A stretch of 64,000 nucleotides of DNA, from positions 4,154,001 to 4,218,000 of the forward strand of contig NZ_CP109907.1 of assembly GCF_033097525.1 (NCBI RefSeq), in the 5' to 3' direction. A program made the position numbers and the translations under genes. Position 1 is the first letter of the stretch; each line of letters begins with the position of its first letter. Origin of the DNA: Sphingobacterium sp. UGAL515B_05 (lineage in GTDB: Bacteria > Bacteroidota > Bacteroidia > Sphingobacteriales > Sphingobacteriaceae). Positions 39,909-48,153 of this stretch are shown in pieces. The notes beneath the pieces were generated by a model. The model was not told the DNA's origin. It was given only the letters and a program-made list of their open reading frames with translations, and ran no database searches.

Positions 39909-42650
39909 CTACGGTTTGTCTTGATCGTCCTCGGTATGACTGCGATCAGCTCTATCGCTCTGGGATTGAAATTCCGCTCCAGCTTCATTTTCTCCTTGTT
40001 TCATCATTGAATAAGGCTTTAGAAAATCTTGATCAAAAGGATGCCCTGTCGCAGCCTTCTGCATAATCCCATCGTTCTGATATGGCCGAACACAGGTACC
40101 TTTTACGCGTTCCGATTTGTAGACATAAGTTCCCCAAATGCAGAAGAAAAGCATCGCTCTGATGTGATCTGTATAATTTGAAAATGAATCATCCGTGATA
40201 CCCATATATTGTTTGGACATATAATGGTATCCTATTGCATGGACGAGATAGAATATAGCCATAAACAAAGTAACTAGAAAAAATGTCTGGGCAAAAATAT
40301 CCCTTTTTTTGATCATAAGGATGAAACTATAAACGAACCCGACCAGAATTAAAAGATGAGCTGTCATTTCAGATATGAGTAGCATTTTATAGAATGTAGG
40401 TGCACCACCATCGATATGGTCTATTGCCCGCCAGGTATTAAGGTTAAAGAAGGATTCCCTAAGGAAAAGAAAAGTGAATTTCGTAAATATACTTGTAACT
40501 ATTAAAAGAAGTAAAAAAATCATCCAGCCCCCAATTTGGTCATGATAAATTTCGTTATAGGGTTTGATGATAAAAGGTTTGCTCTTCCTGTACTTTTTTG
40601 CGATATACAAAAGCAAAGAGGATAGTAATAGAATAAATAGGATTAATGAAAACCAATTAATTTCATCGACTGTAGAAGGGGGGCCTAAACGAGGTATCCC
40701 ATCTGTTACATATCCATCATTGTCAAGATAGAAACCATTATAAAAGATATGATCGCGATCTGCAAAATCTGTATAATACTGTTTCAGGTCTTTTTGTTCG
40801 ACAAAGGGTTCGTGGAAACTTAACGTGTATGCAACCTTTATACTATCCTGTTCTACTTCCAGTGTTTTGCCGAAAACATACGCAGTTCGGTCGAAATAAC
40901 TATTGTCTCTATAATTGCCAAATTCCTTTTTCCCTTTGTTGACGATATACATTTCGTAGGTTAGATCTGTTGGAAAAGAAAGGCTTAGGGGAGCAATACG
41001 ATCCTCCATAATCTCTGGAAGCTTGTCATTTATATTTGTTCCCAACAAAGGAATATATTTTTTAGTAGATCCGCTTTCTGTCTTTCCAATGTTTTTTATT
41101 TTATACTTTTCGATGATCTCCACAATATTGTTCTCCAGATCATCTTTGTATTGTATTTGACCAATTTTATTGATCTTCGGATAGATCTTGGCATAATACT
41201 CCAAGTATTGCTTCTGTATGTCATTTTTTGCACTACTTTGAATATAAGTACGCATATCGTCCGCTTCATTCCCAACATAAGTTGTGTGGACATCAAGGGT
41301 AGCCTCAAATTTGCCTTCCATTGTCAATGTTTCCTTGACTTTAATATTGCCGGTAACATGCTGCGCTACGTCTGTAAGCTTTCCACTACCCATAGTCGAG
41401 AGTACTTTTCCATAAGCTGGGAAATACCTGTTTTTGATATCTCCACCCTGATTGGTTATGGTTGGGTCAATATATTGGGACCGTCCACCAATATTAACTT
41501 CAATAACCATATGGTTGAAAGCATAAGGCGAGGGGAGTTCATTCTGCAGACCTCTATTCTTATAGGTATTGGCCAATACGAGTCCTACATCAATATTCTT
41601 GTTTTTGAGCATTGTCGCCAGCAGCATTGATTTATCTTTGCAATCGCCGTAGCGCTGGGAAAATACTTTTTCTGGAACATTTGCCCGGTGGGAATATTCT
41701 CCCATCTCAATACCCATATAGCGTATCTCATTTTGTACAAAGTCGCAGGCCTTTTTCAGGTACGCATAGGGTTGCCCGTTGGACTCTTTCCAAAGTTGAT
41801 TGACGAAGGTTTGAAGTGTACTTGTGGTTGCTATTTGTGGAATGGGATTAATTTTACGGTTCCATTGATCAACTTCCTGCCAGGTATTGAATTCCGAGCA
41901 TTGGATATATTTTAAAGGGCTGTACCACGACGGACTATAATCTTCGTACTGAATTGTTTTGTCCGCCGTCAGCTCCCAGAAAAAATTTGTTGTATTTCCT
42001 GTTGACTGTTGCTGTACCTCAGGTGCGCCATTGAAACTCTTAAACTGCAGTTTGCGACCATGGGGTACAATATAGTTGAGATGGACCAGCCCAGTGGGTT
42101 CATACCCCTGTAAGTAATAACTGTCGAAAAATTTCTGTTCAAATACCGGATTTGCACCTATTATTGAATAAGCGAATACAATCTTATCGTCTTTACGTAA
42201 ATCCTCCAAAACATAATGGGCCATCTGGCTTCCGTTGTAGATGGATCTCGAAAGCTCCGTTTCAGCGGCAAGCAGCTTAAATTTTGCCTGCGGTAATAGG
42301 TTAATATCTTTGCCGTTACGAATAACCTTTAGCTCATGTAGTTGAAGTTTTTGGAAATGCGGGTCAAAGGTTACCTGAACTTGTCCCAGATTTTCGATTC
42401 CAGTCTGATCAAAGAGAACTTTGATGTCCTTATAATATTTCGTTTGGGTAGCTAAGTTTATTTGATGTTCGATTAACTCATAGTAATATCCAGCACTAAT
42501 ATCATCCAAATTTGGCTTTATGGCCTTTTTTGTAGTGGAGCGCAGCCAAGCTGGCGATGCTGTTTTTTGGATGGTTGTTTGGCTAAAAGACCAGGAAAAT
42601 GCAGCTAGTACGAGTACAAAGGCAAATAGAAGATGGCTAAATCTTTTCAT
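39909..42650 (-). CDS. DUF3857/transglutaminase-like membrane protein with DUF2569-like C-terminus
   Basis: This 913-residue protein has a signal peptide ending at SWSFSQ and an N-terminal DUF3857 domain. A transglutaminase-like papain-fold core follows with Cys in VFSQRYGDCKDKSMLLATML, His in FNHMVIEV and Asp in YIDPT. The C-terminal third has about five membrane helices starting near SLILFILLLSSLLLYIAKK. A DUF2569-like block is IGGWMIFLLLLIVTSIF. The catalytic triad is complete, so it may be a periplasmic peptidase or cross-linking enzyme tethered to the inner membrane. The substrate is unknown. DUF3857/transglutaminase proteins are common in Bacteroidota, but the fused membrane tail is less usual. 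Confidence 0.85.
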   Translation of the reverse strand: MKRFSHLLFAFVLVLAAFSWSFSQTTIQKTASPAWLRSTTKKAIKPNLDDISAGYYYELIEHQINLATQTKYYKDIKVLFDQTGIENLGQVQVTFDPHFQKLQLHELKVIRNGKDINLLPQAKFKLLAAETELSRSIYNGSQMAHYVLEDLRKDDKIVFAYSIIGANPVFEQKFFDSYYLQGYEPTGLVHLNYIVPHGRKLQFKSFNGAPEVQQQSTGNTTNFFWELTADKTIQYEDYSPSWYSPLKYIQCSEFNTWQEVDQWNRKINPIPQIATTSTLQTFVNQLWKESNGQPYAYLKKACDFVQNEIRYMGIEMGEYSHRANVPEKVFSQRYGDCKDKSMLLATMLKNKNIDVGLVLANTYKNRGLQNELPSPYAFNHMVIEVNIGGRSQYIDPTITNQGGDIKNRYFPAYGKVLSTMGSGKLTDVAQHVTGNIKVKETLTMEGKFEATLDVHTTYVGNEADDMRTYIQSSAKNDIQKQYLEYYAKIYPKINKIGQIQYKDDLENNIVEIIEKYKIKNIGKTESGSTKKYIPLLGTNINDKLPEIMEDRIAPLSLSFPTDLTYEMYIVNKGKKEFGNYRDNSYFDRTAYVFGKTLEVEQDSIKVAYTLSFHEPFVEQKDLKQYYTDFADRDHIFYNGFYLDNDGYVTDGIPRLGPPSTVDEINWFSLILFILLLSSLLLYIAKKYRKSKPFIIKPYNEIYHDQIGGWMIFLLLLIVTSIFTKFTFLFLRESFFNLNTWRAIDHIDGGAPTFYKMLLISEMTAHLLILVGFVYSFILMIKKRDIFAQTFFLVTLFMAIFYLVHAIGYHYMSKQYMGITDDSFSNYTDHIRAMLFFCIWGTYVYKSERVKGTCVRPYQNDGIMQKAATGHPFDQDFLKPYSMMKQGENEAGAEFQSQSDRADRSHTEDDQDKP

Positions 42651-42751
42651 TAATTCATAATTTAGCCTAAGATAAGTAAAAATTGGAAGCGACGATAGTC
42701 GAATTTGGGGAATATTGGAAATTCGACTTTAGTTGAGTCTAGGTTATTTGG

Positions 42752-42796
42752 CAACTAAAAGGGGTGTCCATATATAACGGACACCCCTTTTAGTTG
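42752..42796 (-). terminator. intrinsic terminator after rimK
   Basis: An 18-bp perfect stem (42752-42769 with 42779-42796) with a 9-nt loop and A4/T4 in the arms lies just past the rimK stop. Confidence 0.85.
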
Positions 42797-42810
42797 CTGA
42801 TTCGGTAACC

Positions 42811-43746
42811 TTATAATTTACTTTCTCTTTTTTTCTTTTTCTTAACAACTTTAGGCATTTGAGCCTGTTTTGCTTCATATTGTCGCTCAATATATTGTAT
42901 AATTTCTGAGGCAATATCTTTTTTTGTCGCTTTTTCGATGCCTTCCAAACCTGGAGATGAGTTTACTTCCAGTACCAGAGGGCCTCTGTCAGAAGGAATC
43001 ATATCGACACCGCAAACCGTAAGTCCTAATTGTGCGGCAGCAGCGATTGCTGTCTCTCTTTCTGCTTTACTTAACCGGATAATCTGGGCAGTGCCACCCC
43101 GATGGATATTTGACCGAAACTCGCCCTCTTTGGCTGTGCGTTTCATCGCTCCAACAACTTTGCCGTCGACTACAAAAGCCCGGATATCTGAGCCTTTTGA
43201 TTCTTTGATAAACTCTTGAATCAGGATGTTATTGCCCAGGCCGTAGAACGCTTCAATAACAGAAGAGGCTGCTTTTTTAGTTTCGGCAAGTACAACACCG
43301 ATACCTTGTGTTCCCTCAAGTAGTTTAATGACTAAAGGAGCTCCACCAACCATGCTAATAAGGTCGTCCACGTCAGAGGCCGTGCGTGCAAATCCCGTAA
43401 TCGGGAGTCCGATTCCTGCACCGGATAAAATCTGCAGGCACCTCAATTTGTCCCGAGATCGCGTAATGGCTTGACTGGGATTCGCGGAAATGACATCCAT
43501 CACCTCAAATTGTCTAACGATGGCAGATCCATAGAATGTTACCGATGCTCCTATTCGGGGAATAATGGCATCAATATCACTCAGATCCTGTCCTTTGTAA
43601 TGGATACTTGGTTTACCTTGCTGAATACCGACATAACACTTGCTGTGATCAATGACAACACATTCGTGTCCTCTTTGTTGTGCGGCTTCTACGAGACGAC
43701 GAGTCGAGTATAAACTCTTTACTGTCGATAATACGGCAATTTTCAC
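42811..43746 (-). CDS. rimK: RimK-type alpha-L-glutamate ligase (ATP-grasp)
   Basis: This 311-residue ATP-grasp ligase has DAIIPRIGASVTFYGSAIVRQFE, PLVIKLLEGTQGIGVVLAE (ATP loop), IQEFIKESKGSDIRAFVV, and the metal site VCGVDMI...LVLEVNSSPGLEGIE. RimK adds glutamates to the C-terminus of ribosomal protein S6 in enterobacteria. A lysine-rich C-terminal tail (KKKKKRESKL) is added here. The gene upstream on the same strand (57 bp) is the retropepsin-like RimB partner, supporting a true Rim system rather than a cyanophycin or peptide ligase. Confidence 0.9.
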   Translation of the reverse strand: MKIAVLSTVKSLYSTRRLVEAAQQRGHECVVIDHSKCYVGIQQGKPSIHYKGQDLSDIDAIIPRIGASVTFYGSAIVRQFEVMDVISANPSQAITRSRDKLRCLQILSGAGIGLPITGFARTASDVDDLISMVGGAPLVIKLLEGTQGIGVVLAETKKAASSVIEAFYGLGNNILIQEFIKESKGSDIRAFVVDGKVVGAMKRTAKEGEFRSNIHRGGTAQIIRLSKAERETAIAAAAQLGLTVCGVDMIPSDRGPLVLEVNSSPGLEGIEKATKKDIASEIIQYIERQYEAKQAQMPKVVKKKKKRESKL

Positions 43747-43803
43747 GATTTGTATAATGAGTATATTTTGTGCTAAGATAACAAAATTGCTTGGCTATTT
43801 GTT

Positions 43804-44241
43804 TTATTTTACCAAGGTCTTCATCGAGAGGTTTTCTTTGGAAACATCAACCAAAAATCTTTTGTTTAAGAAATTTTTACCCAAAAGCATAGGGTAGGTC
43901 ATTTGTGATCTATTTCTAAAGGAGATCTTAATGCTAAAGACCTGGTTATATAATGTTGCTGTTGTGCGGATATAGTAACGCTTTTCTTCTTGACCGAAAG
44001 AGCTTTTTACCAGTTTTGTTCGATAGAGCTTTAACTTTAGCGTTTTTGTCTCTTTTGTCTTAAAATTTATGATCAGCTCACAGATGATCCAGTCTTGACC
44101 ATCCTCGTTAATGATCTTGTACGAGTTGCAGTGTAGTACCGACGAGGCAGCACCGGTATCGACTTTTGCTTCTATACCATATATTCCCAATTCAGGTAAA
44201 TCAAGGGTCTCTTTCCAGCCCACAAGAAGTTTTTCTTTCAT
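43804..44241 (-). CDS. retropepsin-like protein, RimB/ATP-dependent zinc protease family (DUF785)
   Basis: This 145-residue protein has the aspartic-protease-like motif GIEAKVDTGAASSVLHC (catalytic Asp-Thr-Gly) and the C-terminal YPMLLGKNFLNKRFLVDVS, features of DUF785. This family is linked to RimK; RimB is proposed to remove or trim glutamate tails. The start at MKEKLLVGWKE (44241) is preferred to an upstream frame that begins in the purM terminator. Immediate linkage to rimK suggests co-expression. Confidence 0.85.
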   Translation of the reverse strand: MKEKLLVGWKETLDLPELGIYGIEAKVDTGAASSVLHCNSYKIINEDGQDWIICELIINFKTKETKTLKLKLYRTKLVKSSFGQEEKRYYIRTTATLYNQVFSIKISFRNRSQMTYPMLLGKNFLNKRFLVDVSKENLSMKTLVK

Positions 44242-44261
44242 GTATACCAAATTGAAAAAAA

Positions 44262-44297
44262 TATCCTTGTCTCCTAGGTAAATAGGAGACAAGGATA
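44262..44297 (-). terminator. intrinsic terminator after purM
   Basis: A 14-bp stem (44262-44275 with 44284-44297) with an 8-nt loop lies just downstream of the purM stop on the minus strand; T-rich sequence follows. Confidence 0.75.
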
Positions 44298-44305
44298 AAA
44301 AACTT

Positions 44306-45484
44306 TTATTCGTAGATAAATTCTCCGTAAGGGGAGGTTATAGTTACTTTTTTGGATGCAGATTCCTCTACACGGCCTATGATCTGGGCCGGAATCCCGA
44401 ATGACTCTGAAATGGCGATGATATCCGATGCAATCGATTCAGGAACATATAATTCCATACGGTGTCCCATATTGAATACTTTGTACATTTCTTTCCAGTC
44501 TGTATTGGATTCTTTCTGTATTAATTCAAAAAGAGGTGGAATCGGGAAAAGATTATCTTTAATGACATGCACATTATCGACGAAATGCAAGACTTTTGTT
44601 TGCGCTCCCCCTGAGCAATGTACCATTCCGTCAATTTGTGAACGGTACTTGTCTAGTATCTGTTTGATAACAGGCGCATAAGTACGTGTAGCGGAAAGGA
44701 CTAGCTTACCTGCGGTTATTTTTTCTCCAGTTTCAACTTCGATTTCAGTTGTAAGATCTTGGTTTCCCGCGAAAACCAGTTCGTAAGGAACAGCTGGATC
44801 ATACGCTTCAGGATATTTTTCAGCTACTTTTTTGTTAAATACATCATGACGTGCAGAAGTTAGTCCATTGGAACCCATTCCGCCATTGTATGCCTGTTCA
44901 TAGGTTGCTTGTCCATTTGATGCTAAGCCAACAATAACGTTACCCCCTTTGATACGATGATTTGAAATAACGTCTTCACGTTTCATCCGACAGGTTACTG
45001 TACTATCAACAATGATGGTACGAACAAGGTCGCCAACGTCGGCAGTTTCACCACCAGTAGAATAGATGCCGATTCCCAAACCTCGAAGTTCCGCCAGAAT
45101 CTCTTCTGTGCCATTGATGATTTCAGCAATCACATCACCAGGAATGAGATTTTTATTTCTGCCAATCGTTGAGGATAAAAGAATGTTATCGATGGCGCCT
45201 ACACAAAGTAAGTCATCAATATTCATGATAATTGCGTCTTGTGCGATACCTTTCCAAACTGAAATATCCCCAGTTTCTTTCCAATAGACATACGCCAATG
45301 AAGATTTGGTGCCAGCACCATCCGCATGCATAATATTACACCAGTCTGGGTCTCCACCCAAAATATCTGGAATTATTTTGCAAAATGCTTTGGGAAACAG
45401 ACCCTTATCTATATTTTTTATCGCATTGTGCACATCCTCTTTCCCTGCGGATACGCCTCGTTGATTGTATTTTAAATCTGACAT
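44306..45484 (-). CDS. purM: phosphoribosylformylglycinamidine cyclo-ligase (AIR synthase), Bacteroidota type
   Basis: This 392-residue ATP-dependent enzyme closes the imidazole ring in purine synthesis. Visible are NQRGVSAGKEDVHNAIKNI, MHADGAGTKSSLAYVYW, DDLLCVGAIDNILLSSTIG, STGGETADVGD, IVGLASNGQATYEQ and MVHCSGGAQTKVLHF. It is longer than E. coli PurM (345) but matches the divergent form used in Bacteroidota. No other purine gene is adjacent. Its -7 box ends 7 nt before the ATG. Confidence 0.9.
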   Translation of the reverse strand: MSDLKYNQRGVSAGKEDVHNAIKNIDKGLFPKAFCKIIPDILGGDPDWCNIMHADGAGTKSSLAYVYWKETGDISVWKGIAQDAIIMNIDDLLCVGAIDNILLSSTIGRNKNLIPGDVIAEIINGTEEILAELRGLGIGIYSTGGETADVGDLVRTIIVDSTVTCRMKREDVISNHRIKGGNVIVGLASNGQATYEQAYNGGMGSNGLTSARHDVFNKKVAEKYPEAYDPAVPYELVFAGNQDLTTEIEVETGEKITAGKLVLSATRTYAPVIKQILDKYRSQIDGMVHCSGGAQTKVLHFVDNVHVIKDNLFPIPPLFELIQKESNTDWKEMYKVFNMGHRMELYVPESIASDIIAISESFGIPAQIIGRVEESASKKVTITSPYGEFIYE

Positions 45485-45491
45485 CTTAGGG

Positions 45492-45499
45492 CAAAAATA
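45492..45499 (-). promoter_or_regulatory. -7 box (TATTTTTG) of purM
   Basis: It ends 7 nt before the purM ATG on the minus strand, so the transcript would have little or no leader. Confidence 0.5.
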
Positions 45500-45537
45500 A
45501 GCAATAGGACTGAATTAACGAATCTAATTCGTGTAAT

Positions 45538-46020
45538 TTAATCACTTATTATTATGCGCCACTGTTGAATTAGATTTTCGAGATTACTTATCGCATTGGC
45601 TGGACTTGTGCTGGGTAGGCATCGGTAAATAATGTCTTCCCTTTTGTTGAAATGCTTTACGTATAAACTGTATGCTTTTTGCCCGTTGAAAATAATTTTT
45701 GTGATTTTAGGGTGGGTTTCTAGCAGTTCAACAATCTGATTCGGAACTTCATTTTGTATGGCTAGATCCATGCTACCGGGACGAGAGGCTTCTGCGCAAA
45801 CATCCCAAAGACCGATGTTATTTTTAAGCAATAGATCTATCTTCTCCATATAATTTGTTTGTTCCGGCGCATTGAACAAATATTTGATTACTTTCCAGAA
45901 TCGATTTTGTGGGTGTGCATAATATTCATTCTCTGCCAAAGACTTATCTCCAGGCAAAGAGCCAAGGATGAGTATTTCTGTGGTAGAGTTTACTAAAGGT
46001 AGAAAGGATCTTTTGCGCAT
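45538..46020 (-). CDS. DNA-deoxyinosine (hypoxanthine) glycosylase, UDG superfamily
   Basis: This 160-residue protein has the motif ILILGSLPGDKSL (motif 1 of the uracil-DNA-glycosylase fold, of the hypoxanthine-glycosylase type), YYAHPQNRFWKVI, and the C-terminal motif 2 LPSTSPAN. Family 6 UDG-fold enzymes excise hypoxanthine from deaminated adenine and usually lack uracil activity. The start at ATG 46020 is preferred to a TTG two codons upstream that overlaps the -7 box. It is divergent from the SPFH gene. Confidence 0.88.
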   Translation of the reverse strand: MRKRSFLPLVNSTTEILILGSLPGDKSLAENEYYAHPQNRFWKVIKYLFNAPEQTNYMEKIDLLLKNNIGLWDVCAEASRPGSMDLAIQNEVPNQIVELLETHPKITKIIFNGQKAYSLYVKHFNKREDIIYRCLPSTSPANAISNLENLIQQWRIIISD

Positions 46021-46023
46021 AAT

Positions 46024-46031
46024 CAAAAATA
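46024..46031 (-). promoter_or_regulatory. -7 box (TATTTTTG) of the glycosylase gene
   Basis: It ends 3 nt before the ATG at 46020 and, if used, predicts a leaderless mRNA. Confidence 0.5.
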
Positions 46032-46117
46032 GTAATTTTAAATTTTCATTTGAAATATGAAAAATATTATAGTATATTTATGATATTAAAATGATATCAA
46101 ATATATATTAACAAATT

Positions 46118-46981
46118 ATGGAAAAACTAATTAAACCAATGTCAGGCTATTTAGCTTTATTGATAGCTGTCGTTTCGTTTGTGGCGGCTATATTCTCATT
46201 TGCCAGCGTAGAAGCAAGTTCACTTTATGTCGTATTGGGGGTTGTACTGATGATCGCTACTTTTTTTATTCTGAAAGGATTGATGATTATTAATCCAAAC
46301 CATTCGCGTGTACTGAATTTCTTCGGAAAATATGTAGGTACAGTTAAGGAAAACGGTTTGTTTTTTGTCAATCCCTTGTATTCAACGATTAAAATAAGTC
46401 TTCGGTCGGATAACTTACAGGGACAGACACTGAAAGTCAATGACAAGATGGGAAACCCAATTGAGATCGGAGCAGTGATTGTATGGCAAGTGGGAGACAC
46501 GTATAAAGCTGCTTATGATGTAAGTAATTATACCTCTTATGTACGTACGCAGAGCGAAGCAGCGGTAAGACATTTGGCTGGAAGCTTTCCTTATGATAAC
46601 TTGGAGGATGAAGGAGCGGAGATCACTTTGCGTGAAGGTGGCGATACCGTAAATCATATTCTTGAACAAGAATTGTCTGATCGTTTGGCGCCTGCCGGGG
46701 TTATTATTAAAGAGGCTAGAATCAGTCATTTGGCTTATGCTTCCGAAATAGCAGGTGCTATGCTTCAAAGACAGCAAGCAGCTGCTATTGTGGCTGCAAG
46801 AGCAAAGATTGTAGACGGTGCTGTTGGGATGGTGGAAATGGCCTTGCATAAGTTGTCTGAAAAAGATATTGTAGAGTTGGACAACGAGAAAAAAGCAGCA
46901 ATGGTCAGCAATTTAATGGTGGTACTTTGCGGAGAAAAAGCAGCGACACCAATTGTAAATACAGGTACTTTGTACCAATAA
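46118..46981 (+). CDS. SPFH/Band 7 domain protein
   Basis: This 287-residue protein has two N-terminal hydrophobic segments (about residues 9-30 and 34-53). The SPFH domain follows, with MIINPNHSRVLNFFGKYVG, GAVIVWQVGDTYKAAYDV, and the coiled-coil-rich IAGAMLQRQQAAAIVAARAKIVDGAV. These proteins form large membrane-associated cages or microdomains. The conserved C-terminus KAAMVSNLMVVLCGEK is typical of the subgroup that is paired with a small RHH protein, which follows here by 10 bp. The role is unknown. Confidence 0.9.
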   Translation: MEKLIKPMSGYLALLIAVVSFVAAIFSFASVEASSLYVVLGVVLMIATFFILKGLMIINPNHSRVLNFFGKYVGTVKENGLFFVNPLYSTIKISLRSDNLQGQTLKVNDKMGNPIEIGAVIVWQVGDTYKAAYDVSNYTSYVRTQSEAAVRHLAGSFPYDNLEDEGAEITLREGGDTVNHILEQELSDRLAPAGVIIKEARISHLAYASEIAGAMLQRQQAAAIVAARAKIVDGAVGMVEMALHKLSEKDIVELDNEKKAAMVSNLMVVLCGEKAATPIVNTGTLYQ

Positions 46982-46991
46982 ACGAAATAAA

Positions 46992-47168
46992 ATGGCGGAT
47001 AAGAAAAACTTTATGCTACGCTTAGACGACCAGATGTACAAAGCATTGGAAAAATGGGCTGCAGATGAGTTTAGAAGTGTTAATGGGCAGATCGAATATC
47101 TTTTACATAAAGCGCTGCAAGAAAATAAAAGATTGGGCACAGAAAAAAAGACTGCCGATAAGAAATAG
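46992..47168 (+). CDS. Arc/RHH-like small protein paired with SPFH (58 aa)
   Basis: This 58-residue protein has the ribbon-helix-helix pattern: strand KKNFMLRLDDQMYKALEKWA, helix DEFRSVNGQIEYLLHKAL, then a lysine-rich tail. This is the Arc/MetJ fold of small DNA-binding dimers. It starts 10 bp after the SPFH gene, and the pair seems conserved in Bacteroidota and other phyla. No toxin gene is present, so a toxin-antitoxin role is unlikely. It may be a regulator or a structural partner of SPFH. Confidence 0.8.
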   Translation: MADKKNFMLRLDDQMYKALEKWAADEFRSVNGQIEYLLHKALQENKRLGTEKKTADKK

Positions 47169-47199
47169 CCTATAGTAAGGAATGCCTATAGTAAGGAAT
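47168..47199. repeat. 16-bp tandem duplication
   Basis: Two identical copies of GCCTATAGTAAGGAAT lie head to tail immediately after (and including the last base of) the RHH stop codon. Confidence 0.85.
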
Positions 47200-47206
47200 G
47201 AAAACT

Positions 47207-47243
47207 GTACCTTTGGCCTCGCAATTGACAAAGCCAAAGGTAC
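47207..47243 (+). terminator. intrinsic terminator after the SPFH-RHH operon
   Basis: An 11-bp perfect stem GTACCTTTGGC/GCCAAAGGTAC is followed by T5. Confidence 0.88.
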
Positions 47244-47271
47244 TTTTTATTTAATGTTTTAACGATAGAAG

Positions 47272-47982
47272 ATGAAGATTAATCCAGCGTACAAGTTATT
47301 GGTCGTAAGTACAAGCACGATCCATGCTAGTGAGTTTTTAGCTTATATTAAGCAAGATTTTGTAGAATTTATTCAGTCAGACGAATTATTATTTATTCCA
47401 TTTGCGCGACCTTCTGGAATTTCGTTTGATGCCTATACTGTTAAAGTGCAAGATGCGTTGAAAGATAAGGGGGTAACGGTTAGGGGAATACATGAGTTTC
47501 ATAACATGAAGAAGGCTATTCAGGATGCTAAGGCTATCTTCATTGGCGGCGGAAATACATTTCTACTCTTAAAAACACTATATGAGCTTGATTTGGTACA
47601 GCAATTGCGTGTGCAAGTGGCAAAGGGTATTCCATACGTCGGTACATCGGCGGGGTCCAATTTGACCGGACTAACAATAGGAACTACAAATGATATGCCT
47701 ATTGTTTATCCGCCTAGCTTTGACGCACTTGGTTTCTTACCTTTTAATATCAATCCACATTATTTGGATCCGGATCCAAATTCTACACATAAAGGAGAAA
47801 CAAGGGAAACGCGAATCCAGGAATTTCATCAACTTAATCCTCAGCCAGTCATAGGCTTACGTGAAGGGAGCTGGCTGCAGGTAAATGAAGGAAATGTAGA
47901 ACTGAAAGGTAATTTAACAGCCCGGCTATTTAAAGCTGGTTTCGAGCCCGAGGAGCTAGCGCCTGGATTAATTAATTTTTAA
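47272..47982 (+). CDS. pepE: dipeptidase E (aspartyl dipeptidase, S51)
   Basis: This 236-residue cytoplasmic peptidase hydrolyses Asp-Xaa dipeptides. It has AIFIGGGNTFLLLKTLYE, the nucleophile elbow VGTSAGSNLTG (catalytic Ser), and the His/Asp region FNINPHYLDPDP. Length and motifs fit PepE. It has its own terminator-separated transcript and no functional neighbours. Confidence 0.93.
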   Translation: MKINPAYKLLVVSTSTIHASEFLAYIKQDFVEFIQSDELLFIPFARPSGISFDAYTVKVQDALKDKGVTVRGIHEFHNMKKAIQDAKAIFIGGGNTFLLLKTLYELDLVQQLRVQVAKGIPYVGTSAGSNLTGLTIGTTNDMPIVYPPSFDALGFLPFNINPHYLDPDPNSTHKGETRETRIQEFHQLNPQPVIGLREGSWLQVNEGNVELKGNLTARLFKAGFEPEELAPGLINF

Positions 47983-48096
47983 GATAGTGTAAAGTTCATG
48001 GGCATTTCAAGTCAAATGTACTCTTCAATGTAGTAGTAGACGATTTTACGAAAGACTAGCAGCAATTCCCATTAGAAAAAATAGTTTTTCAGATTG

Positions 48097-48126
48097 TTGA
48101 AAATCATACAAAATAAGCTACTTTTG
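48097..48126 (+). promoter_or_regulatory. mgtE promoter (TTG, 19 nt, TACTTTTG)
   Basis: TTG at 48097-48099 and TACTTTTG at 48119-48126 fit the Bacteroidota consensus spacing. The ATG is 27 nt downstream of the box. Confidence 0.7.
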
Positions 48127-48153
48127 CGCTAAATCCATTAAAATTTTCTTCCA

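Noticed and set aside
41151..41630. 159-codon ORF antisense to the transglutaminase-like gene
   Set aside because: Shadow frame within a well-supported gene; no independent start or family signature.
46415..46849. 144-codon ORF antisense to the SPFH gene
   Set aside because: Shadow of the SPFH domain coding sequence.
46992..47168. Toxin-antitoxin module with the RHH protein as antitoxin
   Set aside because: No toxin gene lies next to it; the upstream partner is SPFH and the downstream gene is pepE after a terminator.
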